Assembly: GCA_964017155.1 (NCBI GenBank)
Contig: OZ024864.1
Coordinates: forward strand, 30,126,634-30,190,633
DNA: 64,000 nucleotides
Direction of reading: 5' to 3'
DNA from: Oasisia sp. SBJ-2009
Lineage: Eukaryota > Annelida > Polychaeta > Sabellida > Siboglinidae
Part shown: positions 11,979 to 23,310 of the stretch, piece by piece
Position numbering within the stretch: the stretch's first letter is position 1
Layout: each line of letters starts with the position of its first letter
The notes under the pieces: generated by a model
What the model was told of the DNA's origin: nothing
What the model saw: only the letters and a program-made list of their open reading frames with translations
Databases searched by the model: none
Program-made: the position numbers and the translations under genes

Positions 11979-12614
11979 CGGTCCGTCCCGGCCATCGTAC
12001 TGCTCGATGACCTTGGCTGCGTCCTCTCGACCCATTGACCTCATCATGGCCGCCAAGGTCAACATGTCGACGCGGTGTGACTCGCACACAACAAGCAGCT
12101 GGTGGGTGGGATTGCCCCTCGACCTCATGTAGTTGATTTTATCATCGAGGCCCAAGTTACTCGCCAGGTGGCGCCAGTCATGCCCGGTGACTGGATCTAC
12201 AGGATCGAGCAGCAACGAAAGGTTCAGTTTTAACTTCTCAGGGATTCTGTAGTGCGGTGAAACGACACCTACATCACAAGGGGATGGTAGGACTTCACTT
12301 CCCTCTCTCCTACTTCCGTAGCTCTCCACCAACACCGCAGCATCTTCTCGTCCCAGCTTCCGCAGTAGTGTGGACAGCGTCACAAGAGTATCACTCCTCG
12401 CCTCCCACTTCATCAGGAGCAGCTCCGTCGGATTCGGTTTGCTCTCCAAGAAGTGAATCTTGTCATCGAGTCCCAGTTCACTCGCCAGGAGGCGCCAGTC
12501 GCGACCGTGCACGCGATCGTAGGGGTCAAGGAGGGTCACGAGATCCATCTTCAGTCGATGTGGTATTATTGGCTGGGACTGGAGGGACACCAGCTCCATA
12601 ACATCACCCAACAT
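11979..12614 (-). CDS. Exon 7: two tandem death domains
   Basis: Residues 479-690, one 212-codon exon with phase 0 on both sides (CCTCCAG| and ACCG|GTGAGT). Death domain 1 reads IPHRLKMDLVTLLDP, then GRDWRLLASELGL, then PTELLLMKWEAR and LLRKLGREDA. Death domain 2 repeats the pattern with GHDWRHLASNLGL and MRSMGREDAA. The spacing and the DWR-LA-LGL core match UNC5/ankyrin-class death domains. In death domain 2 the helix-5 Trp-Glu is replaced by Cys-Glu. Death domains assemble by homotypic contacts with other death-fold proteins. Symmetric phase 0-0 suggests it was inserted as a unit. Confidence 0.88.
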
Positions 12615-13594
12615 CTGGAGGCAAAATGACGAATTAAACCACAGCTGTCAGCTCCAGTTTTAAGTGTAAATACAATGTTCTTATTGCTCAATAAATATGT
12701 TGATGGCTCAGTGTCTACTACTGGCAAGTTACCACACTTTATACCTGGGTTAGGGGAATGCCACGACCATTTGTTGTTATCATAAGATGACAGCAAGAGG
12801 ATGGGGAGTGGATGGTGGGAAGTCACATGACACAGGAGGCTGACACGCAACCTGCCAGGCGGTCCAGACAGGTACAGGCAAATGTTAACATTGAGTTTTT
12901 TGGGAGGCCCTGAGGTACCCATGGATAGATGCAATCAATACAACTTTCTTGTGAACAGTGACACTACCTTAAAATAAGTCTACACAAAATGAGAGAAAAG
13001 GTTGCTGAACGGTTTTTGAAAAGCAAATAGGCAAGCTGTGAAAATGCATGTTTTTGAAGCCCTGCAGGGTTCTATGGGTCCATTAGAATGATTTATTCAA
13101 ATCTAGAATTCTCATGCATGGTGACAGTACCCTAAGATATGTCTTCGCAAAATAATAGATCTTGAACTTTGCCTGAGATATGGAGGGGGTGTTGAACCTT
13201 CGACTCAAAGGACTAAAATATGAACAAATGACATGACAAATACTCCCAGTATGCAGCAGCTTAAGTAAAAAGAACAATTACACAAGTACAGAAGATAGCA
13301 CCACCTCCATCCATTGTCAAAGAAGATTGAGGAATAGGGCATCCAATCATTTGTTGGCAGATGGGGTTCAACTTCAAGGGGCTAGCTAACCAAGCACCAT
13401 GTCGCTGACTAGAGAAAATTGATGGACTGTTAACTAAACATTGTCTGACGCATTGTTAGCAGAGCATGTTACAATTTTATGGTGGAAAGATTTGTTAAGA
13501 TATTTTAACAAAACACAACTTGTCTCGTAAACAGTAAGCTTCAGATATGCTAAGCATGGATACAATCTGCTCCTGACATGAAATGTTCCTTACG

Positions 13595-13865
13595 CAATAA
13601 GCTTTGATGTGATAAGCTCCAGATGCAATAACCTCCAGATGTGATAAGGTCGAGATGTACATGTGATAACCTTGAGATATGATAAGCTCCAGAGGTAATA
13701 AGCTCCAGATGTGATAAGCACTATATTGTATTAGCTCCATGTACGATAAACTCCACAAACAATAAGTTCCAGACATGACAAGCTCCAGGTGTGACAAGCT
13801 ACAAATGTGACAACCTCCAGAAGTAGCAAGCTCCAAATATGATAAACTGCAGATATGATAAGCAA
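13595..13865. repeat. Degenerate short tandem repeat in intron 6
   Basis: Repeated ATAAGCTCCAGATGTG-like units of about 16-20 bp with many substitutions, so an old array. Confidence 0.75.
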
Positions 13866-13951
13866 ATATCAATGTTTCAAATAACAAACAAGAATTCTGC
13901 TAGCAGATTTAAGGCACCTAAATGACACACTGAATTGCAAATGCCACATAC

Positions 13952-14097
13952 CTCCACATCTGCAGGTTCAGGTTTCTGTGGTGACAATGCACCACTTTCT
14001 GACGCGTTCTGTTGTGTCATCCCTAATGCTGAGTGACATGTTGACACTGGGACCTCTTCTTTAGTTGGCAGTTGTGTTTGCAGTGGATGGAGGGAAT
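13952..14097 (-). CDS. Exon 6: linker
   Basis: Residues 430-478, acceptor AACTTGGCAG, phase 1 in and phase 0 out (donor GAG|GTATGT). The Ser/Pro/Gln-rich peptide (QTQLPTKEEVPVSTCHSALG and on) has no recognisable fold and looks like a flexible tether between the macro and death modules. It changes the intron phase from 1 to 0. Coding status rests on phase fit and an open frame rather than on homology. Confidence 0.65.
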
Positions 14098-14170
14098 CTG
14101 CCAAGTTTAAAAAGCAACAGAAAAAACCATGTGAGGGAGTGACATGTCTGAGTTGACACAACAAACACAC

Positions 14171-14490
14171 AATGCTTATGTTGTCAACCACTGTCAACCC
14201 CAACTGACATGATGCTTATGCTGTCAACCACTGTCAACCCCAACTGACATGATGCTTATGTTGTCAACCACTGTCAACCCCAACTGACATGATGCTTATG
14301 TTGTCAACCACTGTCAACCCCAACTGACATGATGCTTATGTTGTCAACCACTGTCAACCCCAACTGACATGATGCTTATGTTGTCAACCACTGTCAACCC
14401 CAACTGACATGATGCTTATGTTGTCAACCACTGTCAACCCCAACTGACATGATGCTTATGTTGGCAACCACTGTCAACCCCAACTGACAT
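14171..14490. repeat. 40-bp minisatellite, eight copies (intron 5)
   Basis: Eight near-identical units containing GATGCTTATGTTGTCAACCA and CTGTCAACCCCAACTGACAT. Only isolated changes occur (CTGTC in one unit, TTGGC in the last). The copy number is recent. Confidence 0.95.
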
Positions 14491-14524
14491 GCATCCAGCC
14501 TCTCTGGAATTAATACACAAAAAC

Positions 14525-14690
14525 TATTCATATCCACCACTGTCTATAGCCAGGTAATCATTCATAGAATTGCAGCAATATAGAATTAATGAACATGCTC
14601 AAGGTTCGACACTGCAACATAGGATTCAAACCCAGGCATGACTACACTTAACTATACTTGTAACAATGCTTTCTGGGTTGCTCTGTGGAT
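14525..14690 (-). mobile_element. Decayed tRNA-derived SINE copy
   Basis: It shares TATCCACCACTGTCTATAGC and a degraded box-B-like GGATTCAAACCC with the better copies at 61488-61816 and 15925-16205. It is intronic. Confidence 0.6.
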
Positions 14691-14834
14691 TAGTTTAACT
14701 ATGACACCCATGAAACACACATATATGAATGCTACCAATTTGATGCAATGTGACAGATCTATGTATGACACTTCCTCTAGCACATGCATCTCACTATCTT
14801 GAATGTTGTGAGTCTGACACATTCAGTAACTTGC

Positions 14835-15293
14835 CTGTTTCCTCACCACTCTTCTGTTCCCCATCGAAGTCCACCTTCTGGAATCCTAACTCAGCTCCAA
14901 GGAACTTGTGGAACTTTCTGACTACATCTTTGCGTAGATCAACCAGAGACACCCTCTTCAAACAAGTCTTTTCCCGGACTAAAAAGAAATCTCTGACCGC
15001 AAGGATGATACTTTTCGTAGCCTTACCAATGAGAAGCCGCACACAGCTCAAGCCGGGAATGGCAATCGAGGAGAAATGCAACCTCTCAGCCGCTGCCAAA
15101 GCTTCATAGACAGCCTCGTAGAGTTTCTGTTGTTCACAACTTAGCACTTCCTTGAAATAATCCTCCACACAGACGGCATGGATGAGCCTCTTACATGGCA
15201 GTTGGCCTGGAGTAGACACGTAGATGGTTCCCAGTGGCAGACAGCCATGTTGTCGCACATACCTCGCACATTCCCGCTCAATCGTCGGTCCTC
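14835..15293 (-). CDS. Exon 5: macro domain 2, C-terminal half (degenerate)
   Basis: Residues 277-429. It starts at GACTGCAG with GGPTIERECARYVRQHG and contains LPCKRLIHAV and SIAIPGLSCVRLLIG. The glycines of the second phosphate loop are missing, in keeping with loss of ligand binding. The C-terminal helix (DLRKDVVRKFHKFLGAELGF) parallels exon 3. The best donor is the GC type ACAG|GCAAGT at 14834. A GT alternative, AGTG|GTGAGG, would end the exon at 14847, also in phase 1 and four codons shorter. Confidence 0.85.
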
Positions 15294-15745
15294 CTGCAGT
15301 CACAAACATTCACATACTATCAGATTCTAATCATTATAAAAGTGCCATACTTTGTGTCTGCCAGAAACTTCTTGAGTCCTGTAAACGTCTAAATTCCTTT
15401 TTCCCTACAGATGCTGAGTACAATGAACCTGAAACAAGTGATAATTTGTAAACCAAAATGGTGACAACAAGAGTTTGAGGTGATACTGTACAGTGCTTTG
15501 TTTAATTGTAACACACAAGGTGAGAAATAAAGACTTCACAAAGTTGAGATGACATTGCTCCTAGCAACCCCTAATGAAGTAACTTTTTAGGTGTCAGTTA
15601 CTTTTAAAATCTGCTGATCCACGTCTGTCTCCAATTGCTCCAAGCTACGTAATTGTTGTACACATGAAGTTAAACCACTCGGCTAAGTCTCACCCTTTGA
15701 ACGAAAGTATAGTAATGTGAAATCCTGCAACTGCGCTACAAATAC

Positions 15746-15913
15746 CTGCGGTAACAATGACTCTTGACAATGATCGCACGGCAAGAATACCCAATTCTAT
15801 GTTGTTTGAGCAGACTATTGCATCAGCGTGGAACTCTGTCACATCGCCTTGAACTACTTCCACTGTGACGCCGTCAGGTAACGTGACGCTCGATCTCGTC
15901 ATGACTTCACAAC
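15746..15913 (-). CDS. Exon 4: macro domain 2, N-terminal half (degenerate)
   Basis: Residues 221-276. The intron position and phase (1-1) match exon 2, which indicates duplication of a two-exon macro module. VEVVQGDVTEFHADAIV is kept, but the next residues read CSNNIELGILAVRSLSRV, so both the NAA motif and the glycine-rich loop are lost. This macro probably no longer binds ADP-ribose and may be structural. The acceptor lies only about 12 bp downstream of a SINE insertion. Confidence 0.85.
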
Positions 15914-15924
15914 CTGCACACGTA

Positions 15925-16205
15925 AAAGGTAAAGGTAAGTTCTTATATAGCGCAGTATCCAATCCTCAGGATTGCTTAAAGCGCTATTACACTTTACTCC
16001 CTGGCATATCTGTTCGATTGAACACCATCTCGGCTTCTCTGGGAAGCATTCAGCCATGCTGCAATTAATGTATGCAGAATGTTTGTATGCAACTATTCGC
16101 TACTGTCTATAGCCAGGTAGTTTGGAGCAAAGTAGAGTGAAAAAACGTTGCCCAAGGCAGCACAGGATTCGAACCCGAATACTTCTACACTGTTTGAGCT
16201 AGGGT
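15925..16205 (-). mobile_element. tRNA-derived SINE (intron 3, next to exon 4)
   Basis: On the - strand it has a box-B-like GGGTTCGAATCC near 16170, then a body shared with 61488-61816 (ACTGTCTATAG, CTTCTCTGGGAAGC reversed) and a tail containing GCGCTATATAAGAACTTACC. Its tail ends about 12 bp before the exon 4 acceptor. Confidence 0.8.
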
Positions 16206-16559
16206 GTGATTTTGCAATATTTTCGCAGTTATATCACGTATTCTGTTAGAGAGCGTGACACCAATGTCGCACAATTGTTGTAAATATCGCACTGCTACAT
16301 CAGTGGAGCGACACCTGCAATGCCGTCATGTTATCTGCGTCAGGGTCAGTGGCAATCACAGGCATTACGACTCTATTTATTAAAATTTACCAGCGAATCT
16401 TACGCAACTTCGCTATGAACAACGTTGAAGACAGGCACATGCACGCATGCGTGTGTGCTTGCAACTCGCTGTGCATGTTGGATTCTTTTAGTTTGCCTAT
16501 CATTTATTTACTTTTTTCAGTGGGGGGACATGTCACGTAAGAAAAACATAGAGACTTAC

Positions 16560-17015
16560 CTGTGCTCTGGTGTCTGTTCTTGTTCCAACGTTCCATCAGG
16601 CAGAACCCAAACATTGCGCCAAGATTCCTGTGAAACTCTTCAACTACACGTTCCCTTAGATCAATCAGAGACACTTTCCTCACTGATGTTTCTTTTTTGT
16701 CTTCTAAGAAGTCTTTCACAGCTCTGCAAATTCCCCGGGTACCTCTGTCTTCAGGGAAGCTATATGTACCACAGCTGAGGGCAGGGAGAGCGATGGAGGT
16801 GTACCCCAACTTGTCCGCTGTTGCCAGACTGTCATAGACAGCCACATAGAGATTATTATATTCATTATGCCATCCGTCATGCCACACCGGCCCAACCGCA
16901 TGTATGACCTTCTTGCAGGGGAGACAGCCTGATGATGACACGTACACCTGGCCTGGCAAGAGCTTGCCGTGCTGCTCCACGTAGGCTCTACAATCCGCCT
17001 GAATCTCAGCTCCAC
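16560..17015 (-). CDS. Exon 3: macro domain 1, C-terminal half
   Basis: Residues 69-220. It begins after TGTTGCAG with GGAEIQADCRAYVEQHGKLL and includes PCKKVIHAVGPVW and SIALPALSCGTYSFP, the conserved strand and second binding loop of PARP14-type macro domains. The usual S-x-G-x-(F/Y)-G-F-P loop reads SCGTYSFP here, so the fold and probably the pocket are kept. It ends at ACAG|GTAAGT, phase 1. The last 40 residues (ERVVEEFHRNLGAMFGF) match the typical C-terminal helix. Confidence 0.9.
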
Positions 17016-17305
17016 CTGCAACAGTGGCAAACAAGAAACTATTTGTTTGTTAACAACTGAAATGGTAAATTGTTTAAATTCATTTTAAATATTATAATGT
17101 TATTGTCATATTTTGTTAATGAATGTTATTATTTTAATTGTTTTATTAATGTAATTTATTATAATTATTTTTAATGTTATGTATATCTATTTTTAATGAC
17201 ATGTATTCTTAAATAATTAGTTTAATTAGATATTTCTTATTTATTTATTCCTATTATTATTTATTAATAATGGTGTCAATTATATATTATATATGAAGCT
17301 TTATT

Positions 17306-18934
17306 GTAGGTAGGTAGGTAGGTAGGTAGGTAGGTAGGTAGGTAGGTAGGTAGGTAGGTAGGTAGGTAGGTAGGTAGGTAGGTAGGTAGGTAGGTAGGTA
17401 GGTAGGTAGGTAGGTAGGTAGGTAGGTAGGTAGGTAGGTAGGTAGGTAGGTAGGTAGGTAGGTAGGTAGGTAGGTAGGTAGGTAGGTAGGTAGGTAGGTA
17501 GGTAGGTAGGTAGGTAGGTAGGTAGGTAGGTAGGTAGGTAGGTAGGTAGGTAGGTAGGTAGGTAGGTAGGTAGGTAGGTAGGTAGGTAGGTAGGTAGGTA
17601 GGTAGGTAGGTAGGTAGGTAGGTAGGTAGGTAGGTAGGTAGGTAGGTAGGTAGGTAGGTAGGTAGGTAGGTAGGTAGGTAGGTAGGTAGGTAGGTAGGTA
17701 GGTAGGTAGGTAGGTAGGTAGGTAGGTAGGTAGGTAGGTAGGTAGGTAGGTAGGTAGGTAGGTAGGTAGGTAGGTAGGTAGGTAGGTAGGTAGGTAGGTA
17801 GGTAGGTAGGTAGGTAGGTAGGTAGGTAGGTAGGTAGGTAGGTAGGTAGGTAGGTAGGTAGGTAGGTAGGTAGGTAGGTAGGTAGGTAGGTAGGTAGGTA
17901 GGTAGGTAGGTAGGTAGGTAGGTAGGTAGGTAGGTAGGTAGGTAGGTAGGTAGGTAGGTAGGTAGGTAGGTAGGTAGGTAGGTAGGTAGGTAGGTAGGTA
18001 GGTAGGTAGGTAGGTAGGTAGGTAGGTAGGTAGGTAGGTAGGTAGGTAGGTAGGTAGGTAGGTAGGTAGGTAGGTAGGTAGGTAGGTAGGTAGGTAGGTA
18101 GGTAGGTAGGTAGGTAGGTAGGTAGGTAGGTAGGTAGGTAGGTAGGTAGGTAGGTAGGTAGGTAGGTAGGTAGGTAGGTAGGTAGGTAGGTAGGTAGGTA
18201 GGTAGGTAGGTAGGTAGGTAGGTAGGTAGGTAGGTAGGTAGGTAGGTAGGTAGGTAGGTAGGTAGGTAGGTAGGTAGGTAGGTAGGTAGGTAGGTAGGTA
18301 GGTAGGTAGGTAGGTAGGTAGGTAGGTAGGTAGGTAGGTAGGTAGGTAGGTAGGTAGGTAGGTAGGTAGGTAGGTAGGTAGGTAGGTAGGTAGGTAGGTA
18401 GGTAGGTAGGTAGGTAGGTAGGTAGGTAGGTAGGTAGGTAGGTAGGTAGGTAGGTAGGTAGGTAGGTAGGTAGGTAGGTAGGTAGGTAGGTAGGTAGGTA
18501 GGTAGGTAGGTAGGTAGGTAGGTAGGTAGGTAGGTAGGTAGGTAGGTAGGTAGGTAGGTAGGTAGGTAGGTAGGTAGGTAGGTAGGTAGGTAGGTAGGTA
18601 GGTAGGTAGGTAGGTAGGTAGGTAGGTAGGTAGGTAGGTAGGTAGGTAGGTAGGTAGGTAGGTAGGTAGGTAGGTAGGTAGGTAGGTAGGTAGGTAGGTA
18701 GGTAGGTAGGTAGGTAGGTAGGTAGGTAGGTAGGTAGGTAGGTAGGTAGGTAGGTAGGTAGGTAGGTAGGTAGGTAGGTAGGTAGGTAGGTAGGTAGGTA
18801 GGTAGGTAGGTAGGTAGGTAGGTAGGTAGGTAGGTAGGTAGGTAGGTAGGTAGGTAGGTAGGTAGGTAGGTAGGTAGGTAGGTAGGTAGGTAGGTAGGTA
18901 GGTAGGTAGGTAGGTAGGTAGGTAGGTAGGTAGG
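17306..18934. repeat. Perfect (GGTA)n array, about 407 copies (intron 2)
   Basis: Uninterrupted GGTA for about 1,629 bp with no variant seen. Transcribed from the other strand it is (TACC)n in the pre-mRNA. The very long open frames over it are repeat translations. Confidence 0.97.
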
Positions 18935-19881
18935 TATGTATGTATGTATGTATGTATGTATGTATGTATGTATGTATGTATGTATGTATGTATGTATGTA
19001 TGTATGTATGTATGTATGTATGTATGTATGTATGTATGTATGTATGTATGTATGTATGTATGTATGTATGTATGTATGTATGTATGTATGTATGTATGTA
19101 TGTATGTATGTATGTATGTATGTATGTATGTATGTATGTATGATGTATGATGTATGATGTATGTATGATGTATGTATGATGTATGTATGTATGTATGTAT
19201 GTATGTATGTATGTATGTATGTATGTATGTATGTATGTATGTATGTATGTATGTATGTATGTATGTATGTATGTATGTATGTATGTATGTATGTATGTAT
19301 GTATGTATGTATGTATGTATGTATGTATGTATGTATGTATGTATGTATGTATGTATGTATGTATGTATGTATGTATGTATGTATGTATGTATGTATGTAT
19401 GTATGTATGTATGTATGTATGTATGTATGTATGTATGTATGTATGTATGTATGTATGTATGTATGTATGTATGTATGTATGTATGTATGTATGTATGTAT
19501 GTATGTATGTATGTATGTATGTATGTATGTATGTATGTATGTATGTATGTATGTATGTATGTATGTATGTATGTATGTATGTATGTATGTATGTATGTAT
19601 GTATGTATGTATGTATGTATGTATGTATGTATGTATGTATGTATGTATGTATGTATGTATGTATGTATGTATGTATGTATGTATGTATGTATGTATGTAT
19701 GTATGTATGTATGTATGTATGTATGTATGTATGTATGTATGTATGTATGTATGTATGTATGTATGTATGTATGTATGTATGTATGTATGTATGTATGTAT
19801 GTATGTATGTATGTATGTATGTATGTATGTATGTATGTATGTATGTATGTATGTATGTATGTATGTATGTATGTATGTATG
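18935..19881. repeat. (TGTA)n array, about 236 copies (intron 2)
   Basis: It joins the GGTA array directly through a single G-to-T change of unit. The only irregularity is a cluster of TGATGTA units at about 19140-19180. Confidence 0.97.
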
Positions 19882-20647
19882 ACTTGTATGTAAGAGAGTT
19901 AGGTGACGATGGCCCATTGAAAATCAAAACTTTTCTTATGACATGGTTACCATCAGGAAATAAAGCTTTTACTTACTACAGGCGCAATCAGTGAGTACTT
20001 CATAAACTGTAGTTTCTAAATCATGTGAATGAATATCAGTATAGATACATTATAATATTAAACGTAATACATTTAACTGTTACAAAACTAAACGCATAAT
20101 ACCGTTGCCTCACAGAAGCGCCACTGAACAAGACATATCTTCAGCGGCCTCACAGAAGTAATAATAATAGTAATAACTTCATTGTTACATGTATACAATA
20201 TACATGTAGCTGCTCAACAACTGTAAAGTAATAATTACACTATGTGATGTATTAATTGGAATTAGGCAACAGTGCTTATTTTCCGTATTCATGTACTACT
20301 AAAATGCCTGAGAAAAAAACACAGAACATGGAATAGACAGATATCTTCCAGGGCCTGACACACTGATTATAATTTTACAAGATTACTAGCAAATGTCTTG
20401 TATTTATATGCACTGTTAGAGTATTTTTGCATTAACAAAACTGGGTTTGTTAGCATTTCTGATTAATTTTCTTCACAAATAACAGGGAGGTACCAATTTG
20501 TTATGCATGTTGTTGAGAACATTTTGGATATTTCTAACACATTTTGTTATTACTGTGTGCTATTCAAATGTTCACAACAGCTATACTTGTTCATATTAGC
20601 GTCACATTTTCATGACCACTACACGTACTTATGACTGCTACAATTAC
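19882..20647. other. Rest of intron 2, nothing recognised
   Basis: AT-rich, without domain-like frames or repeats. Confidence 0.6.
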
Positions 20648-20809
20648 CTTCATCGACAATGGCCCATGCCAGTCCCCCATCATGTTCCAGCCATTCATCT
20701 GCTGCATTAACAATGACATCTGCGTGGAACTTTGTCAGATCCCCTCGAACTACTTCCACAGTGGCGCCACCGCGTAGATCGATCCATGACCGCTGGATCA
20801 ATCTGTCGT
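20648..20809 (-). CDS. Exon 2: macro domain 1, N-terminal half
   Basis: Residues 15-68. The acceptor is CTGTTGCAG and the donor is GAAG|GTAATT, phase 1 on both sides. The peptide carries the macro-domain signature VEVVRGDLTKFHADVIVNAA followed by a glycine loop, EHDGGLAWAI, where PARP14-type macros usually have HGGG. The GD-x-T and VNAA motifs contact the adenine and distal ribose of ADP-ribose, so binding is plausible. The intron after it holds the 2.6-kb tetranucleotide array. Confidence 0.85.
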
Positions 20810-22036
20810 CTGCAACAGATGAAATTCAGCCAATTATATTTATCTGATGTCAATAAGCAATATTAGCACCTACAACAAAAAATTTGCATATAATAAATGA
20901 AAACATTCATCACTGGAATTGAAAATCAATTTCACACTATTGTATTAAACAATTCCAATGAAATAGTGGACACGAGTCAAATGACAAATTATTTTTTTTA
21001 TTATCTAAATTTATCAATTTAATGATAAACTGTCATTAGACTCTTCTGGACAAACTGTAAATCCAATCATGCCTTTATAAACGTATTGATTTTTATTATC
21101 ATACGTTTTCAGTAAAGTTTAGAAAAGTCTTCACAGTTTGAGGGCAAAAAGTCATAAATGCCAAATTTGAATTTTTCCTCATTCATGTCCTGTCTCGTGT
21201 CAACCTGGTACCATACACATTTCTCAAAATGTCATGTATGTATTCCCTTTAATTTCAGTGCACAAAACGAGAGAACACTGTAACTAGTCTTAAACAATTT
21301 ACCTTTTTACACTATGTCAATCTTTATTTTACAAACTGCTGTAAGAAACTATGATAATTAGTTTATTGGCAAGTTGTGTGGCTTAGCATTGGTTTGTTTC
21401 ATTCTGTAAAACAATGACATGGATATATCACACTTTGTTTAGAAAATACATGTATATATATCATGTTTTTGTAATCATCAACATATTGTATCTGTTTGGT
21501 TTTTCATGTTTGATTTTAAGTTTTTTAAGATACTTCAATGTGATGCACACATTTACAACTACTCTCTGAGGGTGAAACACAAAAGACAATTCATCTCAAA
21601 ATGTCCAAAACATCATGTTTTTCTCTCAACCTCACTGCTATGTTAACATCATCTAGTATCCCTAACTAAGTAATCAATGTTACATTTGATGAAGAAAAAG
21701 TTACAAAATATTCAACCACTCATTTCTATAATTGTTTGTTCTGTGTAATTTAAAAACAATCTTATAATATACAAGAAAATCAATTATTCTGCTTAATCAT
21801 GCTCAATATGTAACATCAGTCATTGTGTAATTGCCCCATTTATGTTTATTTCTGACACTTTGTAATGCAATATATATCAAATGAATCTATATCATTATGA
21901 TACTGAGTGTACATTGTAAGTACACTTGTACATACGTGCATATACATACATGCATGTGCAGTGCGCACACACACACCCACACCCACTCCCACATACATAC
22001 ACACACAGAAACACACATACTTGTGCATATGCCTAC
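20810..22036. other. Intron 1
   Basis: AT-rich, with a short CA/CCCACA microsatellite at about 21965-22010. No additional exon was identified. Confidence 0.55.
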
Positions 22037-22079
22037 CTAACTTGATAGTCTCATAAATGTGTTTCTCTGTTGCTGACAT
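22037..22079 (-). CDS. Exon 1: start codon and N-terminus (MSATEKHIYETIKL)
   Basis: The ATG at 22079 opens 14 codons followed by a donor, TTAG|GTAGGC. One spare base (G) joins the AC that begins exon 2 to make an Asp codon, so the reading frame carries into the macro domain. The start was chosen because a stop lies two codons upstream in frame. No signal peptide is present, which suits a cytosolic or nuclear protein. An earlier start in unseen exons cannot be excluded. Confidence 0.55.
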
Positions 22080-22138
22080 CTTTCATTGCACGCAATCTGC
22101 TTTCACTTTTGGTCTCAGTGGAGCCACGTTGTGAATAT
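22080..22138 (-). other. Probable 5' UTR part of the first exon
   Basis: A plausible acceptor (TTTGCAG at 22139-22145, read on the - strand) precedes this stretch. An in-frame TGA lies two codons upstream of the proposed ATG, so the stretch is non-coding in the frame used. A non-coding upstream exon may exist beyond it. Confidence 0.4.
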
Positions 22139-23060
22139 CTGCAAATGATACTTGGTGAGAGATGCTTAAAGCACAGTGTATAAAGCAGACGGCCAGTGTC
22201 ACGTCAGACACCACAAGTATCACACAAACCATGATAACTGTCAGTATCAAAATTTATCAATACATATTGATGCAGATCATCTTGAAACTGACTTTTTCAC
22301 ACTACTCAGTAGAATTTAAAAAAGAACCATTTCGCAAATAATCAAGCATATCTAAGCCAACTATCATCTATGGCGACAGGTATGAGCTGTGGATGTGCTT
22401 ACATATAAAGTATAATGTTGGGCTTTTCAATCAATTCCGATAATAAATACAAAAACGATAAGTTGAAAGGCCATCGCCTAATACCATGTAACTGTTTGAC
22501 AATTGATAGAAAATTGCAATGTTTATTCAAAACCAGTTTTTTTGAAAAAACACTTTCAGTAAATAAACTTTATTTAAATTGGACTTGTTTTTATCTGCTT
22601 GATTCAAGTCTAGTATACAAAAATTAAATATAAATAATATATATAATATTATCCAACGGTCAGAGATTCACTGAGATTTTATAATTAGCTAAACTGAAGT
22701 GTGAGTAAAAATACACAAAACATTTCACCTTTCCAACTGCCACATGTGCTGGGCCTCTACACCCCACAATTTAGTGCTGATCCCTAATTAATTTTCCAAA
22801 CAATTCACATGTTGATAACTCATTACCTAATTACACGTGGATCCTGGTGTCCCCAGACCTTTAGAAAGTGTTTGTTTTACAAGAGCTTGCACCCAGTTAC
22901 ATTCATTCCCCCTAAAAACTACCTTCATCTTCTGATGTTATTTTTACAGCCAGGACAGTGGAGAAGCTGAAATACTCTGCGTTGTACACATGAGCAGCAG
23001 TGGCAATTTATCAACAGAACTTCCAACTCCATTTTCTAATGACAAGATCCAGCAGCAGCT
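22139..23060. other. Upstream region of the macro/death/RRM gene, no gene seen
   Basis: AT-rich non-coding sequence. No TATA box or first exon can be placed with confidence. Confidence 0.5.
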
Positions 23061-23310
23061 ACAGCACAATGCAACAGCACAATGCAACAGCACAATGCAA
23101 CAGCACAATGCAACAGCACAATGCAACAGCACAATGCAACAGCACAATGCAACAGCACAATGCAACAGCACAATGCAACAGCACAATGCAACAGCACAAT
23201 GCAACAGCACAATGCAACAGCACAATGCAATGGCACAATGCAACAGCACAATGCAACAGCACAATGCAACAGCACAATGCAACAGCACAATGCAATGGCA
23301 TGATGCAATG
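23061..23310. repeat. 13-bp minisatellite (CAGCACAATGCAA)n
   Basis: About 19 copies, nearly identical, with CAATGGC variants in some units. Because 13 is not a multiple of three, all frames cycle through the same codons and stay open on both strands. Confidence 0.95.

Noticed and set aside
17276..19927. Open frames up to 883 codons of repeated Thr-Tyr-Leu-Pro or Tyr-Ile-His-Thr
   Set aside because: Pure translations of the tetranucleotide array. All frames of both repeats lack stops by composition.
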